NCBI GenBank assembly: GCA_963823215.1 | Contig: CAWGKT010000012.1 | Span: 930,001-994,000, forward strand | Length of the DNA stretch: 64,000 nucleotides | Source: CAIWHR01 sp963823215 | GTDB taxonomy: Bacteria > Pseudomonadota > Gammaproteobacteria > Burkholderiales > Casimicrobiaceae | Direction: 5' to 3' | Shown here: in pieces, positions 35,902-45,202 of the stretch | Layout: the number at the start of each line of letters is the position of its first letter | Position numbering within the stretch: position 1 is the stretch's first letter | Notes under the pieces: generated by a model | Seen by the model: the letters and a program-made list of their open reading frames with translations, nothing else | Database searches by the model: none | Told to the model about the DNA's origin: nothing | Translations under genes and position numbers: made by a program

Positions 35902-35981
35902 GCTTCGACCTCTTCACCCGCAAGGCCGCCGCGGCTCCCGCCCGGTGGCGCCGCCCGTCTGCCGCCCGCCGCTGGCGTTGA
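35898..35981 (+). CDS. trpL: Probable trp leader peptide (27 aa)
   Basis: The ORF starts at the ATG overlapping the gph stop and encodes MSFDLFTRKAAAAPARWRR then PSAARRWR. It has two tryptophans in the last eleven residues, the second two codons before the stop. Strong hairpins follow and trpE starts 81 bases later. The position and the late Trp codons fit a ribosome-stalling attenuator. The two Trp codons are not adjacent, unlike E. coli. Confidence 0.5.
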   Translation: MSFDLFTRKAAAAPARWRRPSAARRWR

Positions 35982-35995
35982 TCCCCCGCGTCCCG

Positions 35996-36036
35996 GCGTC
36001 GCGTGCCCGCGATGCGCCGCGCAGTCTCGCGACTGC
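35996..36036 (+). promoter_or_regulatory. Two hairpins between trpL and trpE, possible attenuator
   Basis: Stem 1 is 8 bp (35996-36003 with 36008-36015, one G-U pair, loop TGCC). Stem 2 is 6 bp (36021-36026 with 36031-36036, loop TCGC). No U-run follows, so if this region attenuates it may do so by sequestering the trpE ribosome-binding site or through Rho. Confidence 0.35.
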
Positions 36037-36062
36037 ACCCATGCCAGCCTTGAAGAGATCGT

Positions 36063-37550
36063 TTGAGCATCATGACCGAAGCCGAATTCCGCGCATTTGC
36101 CGCCCAGGGCTATAACCGCATCCCGCTCCTCCTCGAGTCGTTCGCCGACCTCGACACGCCGCTGTCGCTCTACGTCAAGCTCGCGAACGAGCCGTACAGT
36201 TTCCTCCTGGAGTCGGTCGTCGGCGGCGAGCGGTTCGGTCGCTACTCGTTCATCGGGCTGCCGGCGAAGACCCGCATCCGCGCGCGCGGCACCGCGATCG
36301 AGGTCGACGAGGGCGGCGCCGTGGTCGAGCGGCACGAAGGCGATCCGCTCGCGTTCGCCGGCGAGTTCCTGCGCCGTTACCGCGCCGCTCCGCGTCCCGG
36401 GTTGCCGCGATTCTGCGGCGGGCTCGCCGGCTGTTTCGGCTACGACACGGTGCGCCACATCGAGACCAAGCTCGCCGGTGGCGGGCCGGCGCCCGGAGCC
36501 GGCCTCGCGGATGTGCCGGACATTCTTCTGCTCCTCACCGAGGAGCTGGCGGTCGTTGACAACCTCGCGGGCAAGATCTCGCTCATCGTCTACGCCGATC
36601 CGGGCGACCCTGACGCCTACGGGAAGGCGCGGGAACGGCTGCAGGCGCTGCGCCGCAGGCTGCGTGAACCGGTGTCGATTCCGTTCCAGACGGCCACCAA
36701 CGTCACGCAGGCGCAAAGCGAGTTCGGCGCCGAAGGTTTCCAGCACGCGGTGCGGCGCGCCAAGGACTACATCGCCGCGGGTGACGTGATGCAGGTCGTG
36801 CTGTCGCAGCGCATGCGGCGGCCGTTCAACTCATCGCCCCTGTCGCTGTACCGGGCGCTGCGTTCGCTCAATCCGTCGCCGTACATGTTCTACTACGACT
36901 TCGGCGATTTCCACGTTGTTGGCGCGTCACCCGAAATCCTCGTCCGCAAGGAAGGCGCAGCCGTCACGCTGCGGCCGATCGCCGGCACGCGCCCGCGCGG
37001 CGCGACGCGCGTGGCCGACGAGAAGCTCGCTGCCGAGCTCCTGGCCGACCCCAAGGAGATCGCCGAGCACGTGATGCTGGTCGACCTCGGGCGCAACGAC
37101 GTCGGGCGCGTCGCGCAGACCGGCACGGTGAAGCTCACCGACCGCATGGTGGTCGAGCGCTATTCGCACGTGATGCACATCGTGTCCAACGTCGAAGGCG
37201 TGCTGCAGCCGGGTCTCACCAGCATCGACGTGCTGCGCGCCGCTTTCCCCGCGGGCACCGTGAGCGGCGCGCCGAAGGTGCGCGCGATGGAGATCATCGA
37301 CGAGCTCGAGCCGACCGGCCGTGGCGTCTACGCGGGAGCGGTGGGCTACATCAGCTTCCAGGACGACATGGACACGGCGATAGCGATCCGCACGGCGGTG
37401 ATCAAGGACGGCACGCTGTACGCGCAGGCGGGCGCCGGCATCGTCCACGATTCGGTGCCCGAGTCCGAGTGGACCGAAACGCAGAACAAGGCACGCGCCG
37501 TGTTCCGCGCCGCGGACATGGTGCAGCAGGGGCTGGATGCGGAGGATTGA
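36063..37550 (+). CDS. trpE: Anthranilate synthase component I
   Basis: A 495-residue chorismate-utilising enzyme. The N-terminal tryptophan feedback site includes SFLLESVVGGERFGRYSFIG (LLES motif). The C-terminal catalytic part has GASPEILVRKEG, TLRPIAGTRPRG, and PAGTVSGAPKVRAMEIIDEL. TTG 36063 is favoured because GAAGAG lies five bases upstream; ATG 36072 matches the usual family start (MTE) but sits 14 bases from that site. It makes anthranilate with TrpG. Confidence 0.93.
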   Translation: MSIMTEAEFRAFAAQGYNRIPLLLESFADLDTPLSLYVKLANEPYSFLLESVVGGERFGRYSFIGLPAKTRIRARGTAIEVDEGGAVVERHEGDPLAFAGEFLRRYRAAPRPGLPRFCGGLAGCFGYDTVRHIETKLAGGGPAPGAGLADVPDILLLLTEELAVVDNLAGKISLIVYADPGDPDAYGKARERLQALRRRLREPVSIPFQTATNVTQAQSEFGAEGFQHAVRRAKDYIAAGDVMQVVLSQRMRRPFNSSPLSLYRALRSLNPSPYMFYYDFGDFHVVGASPEILVRKEGAAVTLRPIAGTRPRGATRVADEKLAAELLADPKEIAEHVMLVDLGRNDVGRVAQTGTVKLTDRMVVERYSHVMHIVSNVEGVLQPGLTSIDVLRAAFPAGTVSGAPKVRAMEIIDELEPTGRGVYAGAVGYISFQDDMDTAIAIRTAVIKDGTLYAQAGAGIVHDSVPESEWTETQNKARAVFRAADMVQQGLDAED

Positions 37551-37552
37551 CC

Positions 37553-38122
37553 TTGCTGCTCCTGATCGACAACTACGACAGCTTCACCTACAACCTGGTC
37601 CAGTACCTCGGGGAGCTGGGCGCGGATGTGCACGTCCATCGCAACGACGTGCTCACACTTGCGCAGATCGCCGCGTGGGCGCCGGAGCAGCTCGTCATTT
37701 CGCCGGGCCCGTGCACGCCCAACGAAGCCGGGATCTCGGTGCCGCTGATCCGGCGTTTTGCCGGCGCGATCCCGATCCTGGGCGTCTGCCTCGGTCACCA
37801 GGCGATCGGCCAGGCGTTCGGCGGGAACATCGTGCGTGCGACGCACGTGATGCACGGCAAAGTGTCGCCGGTTGCGCACGACGGCTGCGGCGTCTTCACG
37901 GGCCTGCCGTCGCCGCTGACCGCGACGCGCTACCACTCGCTCGCGATCGAGCGCGCGTCGATGCCCGCGTGCCTCGAAGTCACCGCGACGTCCGATGATG
38001 GCGAAGTCATGGGGGTGCGGCATCGCGAATGGCCCGTCGAAGGCGTCCAGTTTCACCCCGAGGCGATCCTGACCGAGCACGGCCACGCGCTGCTGCGAAA
38101 TTTTCTCGCGGGCGTCCGGTGA
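37553..38122 (+). CDS. trpG: Anthranilate synthase component II (glutamine amidotransferase)
   Basis: A 189-residue class I glutamine amidotransferase: LLLIDNYDSFTYNLVQYLGE at the start, GVCLGHQAIGQAFGG with the catalytic Cys, and VQFHPEA with the His and Glu. The start is TTG 37553 with GGAGG seven bases upstream, two bases after the trpE stop. It supplies ammonia to TrpE; in many bacteria the same protein also serves PabB for folate synthesis. Confidence 0.93.
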   Translation: MLLLIDNYDSFTYNLVQYLGELGADVHVHRNDVLTLAQIAAWAPEQLVISPGPCTPNEAGISVPLIRRFAGAIPILGVCLGHQAIGQAFGGNIVRATHVMHGKVSPVAHDGCGVFTGLPSPLTATRYHSLAIERASMPACLEVTATSDDGEVMGVRHREWPVEGVQFHPEAILTEHGHALLRNFLAGVR

Positions 38123-38238
38123 GGCGGCTGTGGACTGTCGCGGTGTGGGCCGCGGCCGACCTGGCGCGGAGCGCTTGCCGGATCGACCACGCGCGGCAGA
38201 AGATTTTCGAACCCGGAAACTGAACCCAAGGAGCCAAC

Positions 38239-39279
38239 ATGTCCCTCACCGTCCAGGAAGCCCTGCAGCGCGCGATCGAGCATCGCGAGATTTTCCCCGA
38301 CGAGATGCTGTCGATCATGCGCCGGATCATGAGCGGCGAGGTGACGCCGGTGATGATCGCCGCGCTCACGATCGGCCTGCGCGTCAAGAAGGAGACGATC
38401 GGCGAGATCGCCGCCGCGGCGCAGGTCATGCGCGAATTCGCGACCAGGGTCGAGGTCCCCGATACCGACCACCTCGTCGACATCGTCGGCACCGGCGGCG
38501 ACGCGTCGCACACGTTCAACATTTCGACGGCGTCGATGTTCGTCGCCGCCGCGGCGGGTGCCCGCGTCGCCAAGCACGGCGGCCGTTCGGTGTCGTCGAA
38601 GTCGGGCAGCGCCGACGTGCTGGAGGCGCTCGGCGCGAACATCATGCTGACGCCGGCGCAGGTCGCGCAGTCGATCGCGCAGACGGGCATCGGCTTCATG
38701 TTCGCGCCGTCGCATCACAGCGCGATGAAGCACGCGGCGCCAGTGAGGAAGGAGCTGGGCGTGCGGACGATCTTCAACATCCTGGGGCCGCTCACCAATC
38801 CGGCCGGGGCCGCCAATCAGCTGCTCGGCGTCTTCCACCCTGACCTCGTGGGCATCCAGGTGCGCGTGCTGCAGCGCCTCGGGAGCAAGCACGTGCTGGT
38901 CGTCTACGGCAAGGACGGGATGGACGAAGTCTCGCTTGGCGCGGCGACGATGGTCGGCGAGCTGAAGGACGGCGAAGTGCGCGAGTACGAGATCCACCCG
39001 GAGGATTTCGGGCTCTCGATGATCTCCAATCGCGGGCTCAAGGTGGCCGACGCGACCGAGTCGAAGGCGATGGTGCTGGAGGCGCTTGGCAACGTCGAAG
39101 GCACACCGCGCGAGATCGTCAAGCTCAATGCCGGCGTCGCGCTGTATGCAGCCGACGTCGCGACGTCGATCGCCGAGGGCATCGAGCAGGCGCGCGCCGC
39201 GATCGCCTCCGGTGCCGCGAAGAAGAAGCTCGAGCAATTCGTCGCGCTGACGCAGAAGCTCGGCGCCGCGAACGGTTGA
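38239..39279 (+). CDS. trpD: Anthranilate phosphoribosyltransferase
   Basis: A 346-residue enzyme with the PRPP-binding loop DIVGTGGDASHTFNISTAS, KHGGRSVSSKSGSADVLEAL and RTIFNILGPLTNPA. AAGGAG lies nine bases before the ATG. The 116-bp gap after trpG shows no further gene. It joins anthranilate and PRPP in the second step of the tryptophan branch. Confidence 0.95.
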   Translation: MSLTVQEALQRAIEHREIFPDEMLSIMRRIMSGEVTPVMIAALTIGLRVKKETIGEIAAAAQVMREFATRVEVPDTDHLVDIVGTGGDASHTFNISTASMFVAAAAGARVAKHGGRSVSSKSGSADVLEALGANIMLTPAQVAQSIAQTGIGFMFAPSHHSAMKHAAPVRKELGVRTIFNILGPLTNPAGAANQLLGVFHPDLVGIQVRVLQRLGSKHVLVVYGKDGMDEVSLGAATMVGELKDGEVREYEIHPEDFGLSMISNRGLKVADATESKAMVLEALGNVEGTPREIVKLNAGVALYAADVATSIAEGIEQARAAIASGAAKKKLEQFVALTQKLGAANG

Positions 39280-39294
39280 CGCGCGCGGCAAGCG

Positions 39295-40083
39295 ATGGCC
39301 GACATCCTCGCGCGGATCCTCGCGACCAAGGCCGACGAGATCGCCGCGGCGAAAGCCGCGCGGCCCATGCGCGAGGTCGCGGCTGCCGCGCGGGCGCAAT
39401 CCGCGCCCCGCGATTTCGAAGGAGCGTTGCGGGCGAGGATCGCGGCCGGTCGCCCGGCGGTCATCGCCGAGGTCAAGAAGGCGAGTCCGAGCCGCGGTGT
39501 CCTGCGCGCCGACTTCGATCCGCCCGCGATCGCCGCAAGCTATGAAAAGGGCGGCGCCGCGTGCCTGTCCGTGCTGACCGACCGGCAATATTTCCAGGGC
39601 GCGCCGGAGTTCCTGACGGCGGCCCGCGCCACTTGTGCGCTGCCGGTGCTGCGCAAGGACTTCATTGTCGACGAGTATCAGGTCGCGGAGGCGCGCGGGC
39701 TGGGCGCCGATGCAATCCTGCTGATCGTGGCAGCGCTGGCCGATGCGCGGCTGGCGGCGCTCGAGGCCTGCGCGCGAGACTTCGGGATGGCGGTACTGGT
39801 CGAGGTCCACGACGGCACCGAGCTCGATCGGGCGCTGCGGCTCGCCGCGCCGCTTGTCGGCATCAACAACCGCAATCTGCGCACGTTCGACGTGTCGCTC
39901 GCGACGACGCTCGATCTGCTGCCGCGCATTCCCGCCGGGAAGCTCGTCGTCACCGAAAGCGGGATTCTTTCGCCGGCGGATGTCGCGACGATGCGCGCGC
40001 AGGGAGTCGGCGCCTTCCTTGTCGGCGAGGCGTTCATGCGTGCCAGCGATCCCGGAGCGGCGCTGGCGACGCTCTTCGCCTGA
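39295..40083 (+). CDS. trpC: Indole-3-glycerol-phosphate synthase
   Basis: A 262-residue TIM-barrel enzyme: VIAEVKKASPSRGVLRADFD (catalytic Lys), LSVLTDRQYFQGAPEFL, VLRKDFIVDEYQV, VGINNRNLRTF and VTESGI. It is the monofunctional form, not fused to TrpF. It begins 15 bp after trpD and closes the trpEGDC block; trpF, trpB and trpA are not in the window. Confidence 0.95.
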   Translation: MADILARILATKADEIAAAKAARPMREVAAAARAQSAPRDFEGALRARIAAGRPAVIAEVKKASPSRGVLRADFDPPAIAASYEKGGAACLSVLTDRQYFQGAPEFLTAARATCALPVLRKDFIVDEYQVAEARGLGADAILLIVAALADARLAALEACARDFGMAVLVEVHDGTELDRALRLAAPLVGINNRNLRTFDVSLATTLDLLPRIPAGKLVVTESGILSPADVATMRAQGVGAFLVGEAFMRASDPGAALATLFA

Positions 40084-40132
40084 CGCAATCGGCCGGTGCT
40101 ATCATGCCCCGCCACATAGGGGGAGCGTCATC

Positions 40133-41224
<1,092 letters not shown>

Positions 41225-41228
41225 GAAT

Positions 41229-41308
41229 GCAGGGTCGGAAACGACTCTTAACGACATGGTCCGCGGACCCGACTGACCCGAACGAAGTCGTCTCCGACCC
41301 TGCTTTTT
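41229..41308 (+). terminator. Long inverted repeat with U-tract between the ATPase and binding-protein genes
   Basis: Left arm 41229-41246 pairs with right arm 41286-41303 over 18 bases with few mismatches, and TTTTT follows at 41304-41308. The 39-base loop contains a perfect 12-bp palindrome (GGTCCGCGGACC, 41258-41269). Near-intrinsic terminator, perhaps also an mRNA-stabilising element that sets the level of the binding protein apart from the ATPase. Confidence 0.7.
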
Positions 41309-41344
41309 CACTAGAGGAGGAAGCCATGTTGCAGAAAATCATCC

Positions 41345-42628
41345 GTGCGCGTCACGGCCATCGCCGGCGCTGTGCTTGCACTTGGAGTCGCGACCGCGGC
41401 GCTCGCGCAGGTCCCGGTCGAGGTTTCGCTCTATTACCCGGTTGCGGTCAGCGGTCCGATCACGAAGCTGGTCGACGGTTTCGCCGCGGACTTCGAGAAG
41501 GAGAACCCCGGGATCAAGATCAAGCCGATCTACTCCGGTATCTATTCGGACACGCTCACCAAGGCGCTCACGGCGGTCAAGAGTGGACAACCGCCGGTGA
41601 CGTCGATCTTGCTGTCGACGGACATGTATACGCTGATCGACGAGGACGCGATCGTCCCCTTCGACGATCTCATCAAGACGCCCGAGGACCAGGCCTGGCT
41701 CAAGAGCTTCTACCCGGCGTTCATGGAGAACAGCCAGACCGGCGGCAAGACGTGGGGCATTCCGTTCCAGCGCTCGACCATCGTCCTTTATTACAACAAG
41801 GAAGCCTTCAAGGAGGCGGGCCTCGATCCCAACCGGCCGCCGGCCAACTGGAAGGAGCAGGTTGAGTGCGCGCAGAAGCTAACGAAGCGCGATGCTTCGG
41901 GGAAGGTCACGCAGTGGGGCCTTCAGATTCCGTCGGAAGGTTTCCCGTATTGGCTGTTCCAGGCGCTCGCGATCCAGAACGGCGTCAATTTGATGAACCC
42001 CGCCGGCACCGAAACGTATTACGACAAGCCGGAGGTGATCGCGGCGCTCCAGTACTGGGTCGACCTCGTGAAGAAGGACAAGGTGCATCCGGAAGGCATC
42101 GTCGCTTGGGGGACGACGCCGAAGGATTTCTTCGAACGGAAGATGGCGATGATGTGGACGACGACCGGCAATCTCACTAACGTGCGGACCAACGCCAAGT
42201 TCGATTTCGGGGTCGCGATGCTGCCCGCCGGCAAGCAGCGCGGCAGTCCGACCGGCGGCGGCAATTTTTATGTGTTCAAGAAGACGACGCCCGCGCAACG
42301 CGAAGCGGCTTTCAAGTTCATCAAGTGGATCACGACGCCGCAGCGCGCGGCGCAATGGGGGATCGACACCGGTTACGTCGCGGTGCGTGCCGACGCGTGG
42401 GAGACCCCGACGATGAAGCAATACGTGGCCGGGTTCCCGGCCGCAGCGGTCGCGCGCGACCAGCTTCCGTTCGCCAAGGCCGAGCTCTCGACGCACGACA
42501 ACCAGCGCGTAACGCAGGCGCTGAACGACGGGCTGCAGGCGGCGCTCACCGGCACCAAGACGCCGGAGCAGGCGATGAAGGACGCGCAGCGCGAAGCGGA
42601 ACGGCTGTTGCGGTCCTACAAGAAATAG
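41345..42628 (+). CDS. ABC transporter periplasmic binding protein, UgpB-like; 5' end probably frameshifted
   Basis: From GTG 41345 the frame gives a 427-residue extracellular binding protein with a signal peptide (MRVTAIAGAVLALGVATAAL then AQ) and UgpB-type blocks: PITKLVDGFAADFEKENPGI, VTSILLSTDMYTLIDEDAIV and GGGNFYVFKKTTPAQREAAF. The well-placed AGGAGGAAG and ATG at 41326 are in another frame: MLQKIIRAR joins the signal peptide only if one base near 41341-41353 is removed. The GTG itself has no ribosome-binding site. Substrate not determined. Confidence 0.82.
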   Translation: MRVTAIAGAVLALGVATAALAQVPVEVSLYYPVAVSGPITKLVDGFAADFEKENPGIKIKPIYSGIYSDTLTKALTAVKSGQPPVTSILLSTDMYTLIDEDAIVPFDDLIKTPEDQAWLKSFYPAFMENSQTGGKTWGIPFQRSTIVLYYNKEAFKEAGLDPNRPPANWKEQVECAQKLTKRDASGKVTQWGLQIPSEGFPYWLFQALAIQNGVNLMNPAGTETYYDKPEVIAALQYWVDLVKKDKVHPEGIVAWGTTPKDFFERKMAMMWTTTGNLTNVRTNAKFDFGVAMLPAGKQRGSPTGGGNFYVFKKTTPAQREAAFKFIKWITTPQRAAQWGIDTGYVAVRADAWETPTMKQYVAGFPAAAVARDQLPFAKAELSTHDNQRVTQALNDGLQAALTGTKTPEQAMKDAQREAERLLRSYKK

Positions 42629-42632
42629 CAAG

Positions 42633-43508
42633 GTGACGCGCACCACGCAGTGGCTCTACGGCTGGCTGCTGCTGCTGCCGGCGGCGGCGCTGCTCGCGCT
42701 GTTCACGCACTATCCGGTCGTCGCCACGCTCTGGGGGAGTTTCCTCTCGACGCCCAAGGGTGCCCGCCCGGCGGTGTGGGTCGGGCTTGACAACTACCGG
42801 CAACTCGTCGACGACCCGATTTTCTGGCAGGCGCTCGTCAACAACCTGTGGTTCGCGCTCGGCACGATTCCCGCGTCGATCGCGCTCGCGCTGCTGATGG
42901 CGGTGTGGGTCAGCGGCCGGATCAAAGGCCGCGGCTTCCTGCGGCTCGCGTATTTCACGCCGACGGTGCTGCCTATGATCGCGGTGGCGAACATCTGGCT
43001 CTTCTTCTACACACCCGAGTACGGCCTGCTCGAAAAGGCGCTCGCGGTGTTCGGCGCCGGCTCGCACAACTGGCTCGGCAGCAAGAGCACCGCGCTTGCC
43101 TGCCTGATGGTCGTCACCGTGTGGAAGGAGGCGGGGTTCTTCATGATCTTCTACCTCGCCGCGCTGCAGGCGATGTCGCCGCATCTCGCCGAGGCGGCGG
43201 CGATCGAAGGCGCGTCACGGGGCTACTTCTTCCGCCGCGTCACGTTTCCGCTGCTGATGCCTACCACGCTGTTCGTGCTGGTCAACGCGGTGATCAACGC
43301 GTTCCGGCTGGTCGATCACGTCGTCGTGATGACGCGCGGCGGCCCCGACAATGCGACGACGCTGCTGCTCTACTACGTCTATGCGATAGGCTTTCGCTTC
43401 TGGGACACTGCGTACGCCGCGGCCCTGACCATGGTGCTCCTCGCCTTGCTGGGAGCGGCGGCGCTCGCACAGTTCTGGTTCCTCGAGCGCAAGGTCCACT
43501 ACCAGTGA
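42633..43508 (+). CDS. ABC transporter permease, UgpA-like
   Basis: A 291-residue inner-membrane permease with about six helices; the first is WLYGWLLLLPAAALLALFTH. The cytoplasmic EAA loop, which docks the ATPase, is EAAAIEGASRGYFFRRVTFP LL (about residues 188-207). The GTG start follows the binding-protein stop by four bases, and its own TGA overlaps the next start (GTGA). It pairs with the UgpE-like permease. Confidence 0.88.
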   Translation: MTRTTQWLYGWLLLLPAAALLALFTHYPVVATLWGSFLSTPKGARPAVWVGLDNYRQLVDDPIFWQALVNNLWFALGTIPASIALALLMAVWVSGRIKGRGFLRLAYFTPTVLPMIAVANIWLFFYTPEYGLLEKALAVFGAGSHNWLGSKSTALACLMVVTVWKEAGFFMIFYLAALQAMSPHLAEAAAIEGASRGYFFRRVTFPLLMPTTLFVLVNAVINAFRLVDHVVVMTRGGPDNATTLLLYYVYAIGFRFWDTAYAAALTMVLLALLGAAALAQFWFLERKVHYQ

Positions 43509-44333
43509 CCCACGTCTACGCGATACGCGGCGTGCCCCGGGCGCTGGAGACGACCGGAGCCTGGGTCCTCGGCGCTGCTGTGGCTGCTGCCGTTGCTCTA
43601 TGCGACGTGGACGGCGTTCCATCCATCGGAGTTCTCGACGCGGTTCGTGCCGACGGCCCCGCTCACCCTCGAGAATTTCGAGAAGGCATGGGCCGCGGCG
43701 CCGTTCGCGCGCTACTTCCTCAACACGGTGGCGCTGGTCACCATGGTGCTGGCGGCGCAGCTCGTGCTGGTAACGCTCGCGGCGTACGCGTTCGCGCGTT
43801 TCGAGTTTCCTGGCCGGGACGTGCTGTTCGCGCTGGTTCTGGTCCAGCTAATGGTAATGCCGGACGTGCTGATCGTCGAGAATTTCCAGACGATGACGGC
43901 CTTGGGGCTGAAGGACACGATCCTGGCGATCGGGCTGCCCTACATGGCGAGCGCGTTCGGGATCTTCCTGCTCCGGCAGACGTTCAAGACCGTACCGCGC
44001 GAGCTCGACGAGGCGGCGCGCATCGAGGGCTGCGGGCCGCTCGCGTTGCTGTGGAAGGTCTACGTCCCGCTCGCGCGCCCCGTGTATCTTGCGTACGCGC
44101 TCGTCAGCGTCAGCTTTCACTGGAACAATTTCCTCTGGCCGCTCATCATTACGAATTCGGTGGAGTCGCGGCCGCTGACCGTCGGCCTGCAGGTGTTCTC
44201 GTCGGGCGACCAGGGCATCGACTGGTCGATCATCACCGCGGCGACGCTGCTCACGGCGGCGCCGTTGCTGGTGGCGTTTCTCCTTTTTCAGCGGCAGTTC
44301 GTGCAGAGCTTCATGCGAGCGGGGATACGATGA
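43505..44333 (+). CDS. ABC transporter permease, UgpE-like, frameshifted in the first helix
   Basis: The GTG at 43505 overlaps the upstream stop and opens THVYAIRGVPRALETTGAWV, a normal pre-helix. Near 43563-43574 the frame changes by +1 to SALLWLLPLLYATWTAFHP and continues to the end at 44333: an EAA loop (ELDEAARIEGCGPLALLWKV), WNNFLWPLIITNS and a C-terminal FQRQFVQSFMRAGIR. Without the shift, translation could only begin at TTG 43593, which cuts off helix 1. I read this as one gene of about 275 residues with a single indel. Confidence 0.75.
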
Positions 44334-45187
44334 TACTGATCACCTGGAATGTGCAATGGTGCCGCGGCGTCGATGGTCGCGTCGATCCCGCGCGGATCGT
44401 CGCCGAGGCGAAAGCGCTCGCCGACTTCGACGTGCTCTGCCTGCAGGAAATCGCCGACAACTTCCCGGATCCCCGCCTTGCGGGCAGCGCGGGCGAAGAC
44501 CAGTTCGCGACGCTGGCTGCGCTGCTGCCCGGTTTCGCGGCCGTGGCGGGCGTTGCGGTCGACCACCCGGCGGAAGGCGGCCGCCGCCGGCGGTTCGGCA
44601 ACTTGATTCTTTCGCGCCTGCCCGTGCGCCAGGCTTACCGGCACCTGCTGCCGTCGCCGATCGATCCGGGATTGAACGGGATGCCGCGGATCGCCGTGGA
44701 GGCGTGCGTCGGCGCGCCGTTCGGCGAGGTGCGCGTGATCACCACGCATCTCGAGTACTACTCCGGCAAGCAACGCGCGGCTCAGGTCGAAGCGCTGCGC
44801 GCGATCCACGCCGAGGGCCACGGCCACGCGCGCGCGGGCTCGATCGTCGACACGAGCGGCGGGCCGTTTCATACCTACCTGCGGCCGGCGGCGACCATCG
44901 TGACCGGCGACTTCAATCTCGAGCCCGACGATCCGCTGCACGCGCGCATGGCCGCTCCGTTCGGCGATGGAACGCCGCCGCTGTGCGACGCCTGGGAAGC
45001 GAGGCACCCGGGCGCGCCTCACCCTAGCACCTTCAAGATCTACGAGAAGGAGAAGCCCGACGAGCCCGAGTTGCACTGCGATTTCATCTTCGTCAGCGCT
45101 GGACTCCGGTCGCGCATCGCGGACGTGCGCGTGGATCGCGATACGCAGGCGGCCGACCATCAACCGGTCATTCTGACCCTCGCCTGA
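44330..45187 (+). CDS. Endonuclease/exonuclease/phosphatase (EEP) family hydrolase
   Basis: A 285-residue EEP enzyme: ITWNVQWCRG (Asn), VLCLQEIADN (catalytic Glu), TTHLEYYSGKQRAAQVEAL, TGDFNLEPDDPL and DHQPVILTL at the end (Asp-His pair). All the metal-binding and catalytic residues are present. The ATG overlaps the permease stop (ATGA), so it belongs to the importer operon. In ugp operons this slot is often filled by the glycerophosphodiesterase UgpQ; here an EEP hydrolase may cleave phosphodiesters or phospholipid headgroups before or after uptake. No signal peptide is seen. Confidence 0.82.
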   Translation: MILITWNVQWCRGVDGRVDPARIVAEAKALADFDVLCLQEIADNFPDPRLAGSAGEDQFATLAALLPGFAAVAGVAVDHPAEGGRRRRFGNLILSRLPVRQAYRHLLPSPIDPGLNGMPRIAVEACVGAPFGEVRVITTHLEYYSGKQRAAQVEALRAIHAEGHGHARAGSIVDTSGGPFHTYLRPAATIVTGDFNLEPDDPLHARMAAPFGDGTPPLCDAWEARHPGAPHPSTFKIYEKEKPDEPELHCDFIFVSAGLRSRIADVRVDRDTQAADHQPVILTLA

Positions 45188-45202
45188 GCCTCGCCGGCGA
45201 CG

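Noticed and set aside
35996..36036. Hairpins before trpE as a Rho-independent terminator
   Set aside because: No U-tract follows either stem, so they are listed only as possible attenuator structure.
38053..39810. 585-codon minus-strand frame opposite trpG-trpD-trpC
   Set aside because: Antisense shadow of three intact biosynthetic genes.
42848..45187. 779-codon plus-strand frame running from ugpA to the EEP hydrolase
   Set aside because: Its first two thirds are out of frame with the permeases. Only the last 285 codons (from 44330) and the short 5' part of the ugpE-like gene are real; it is not a fusion protein.
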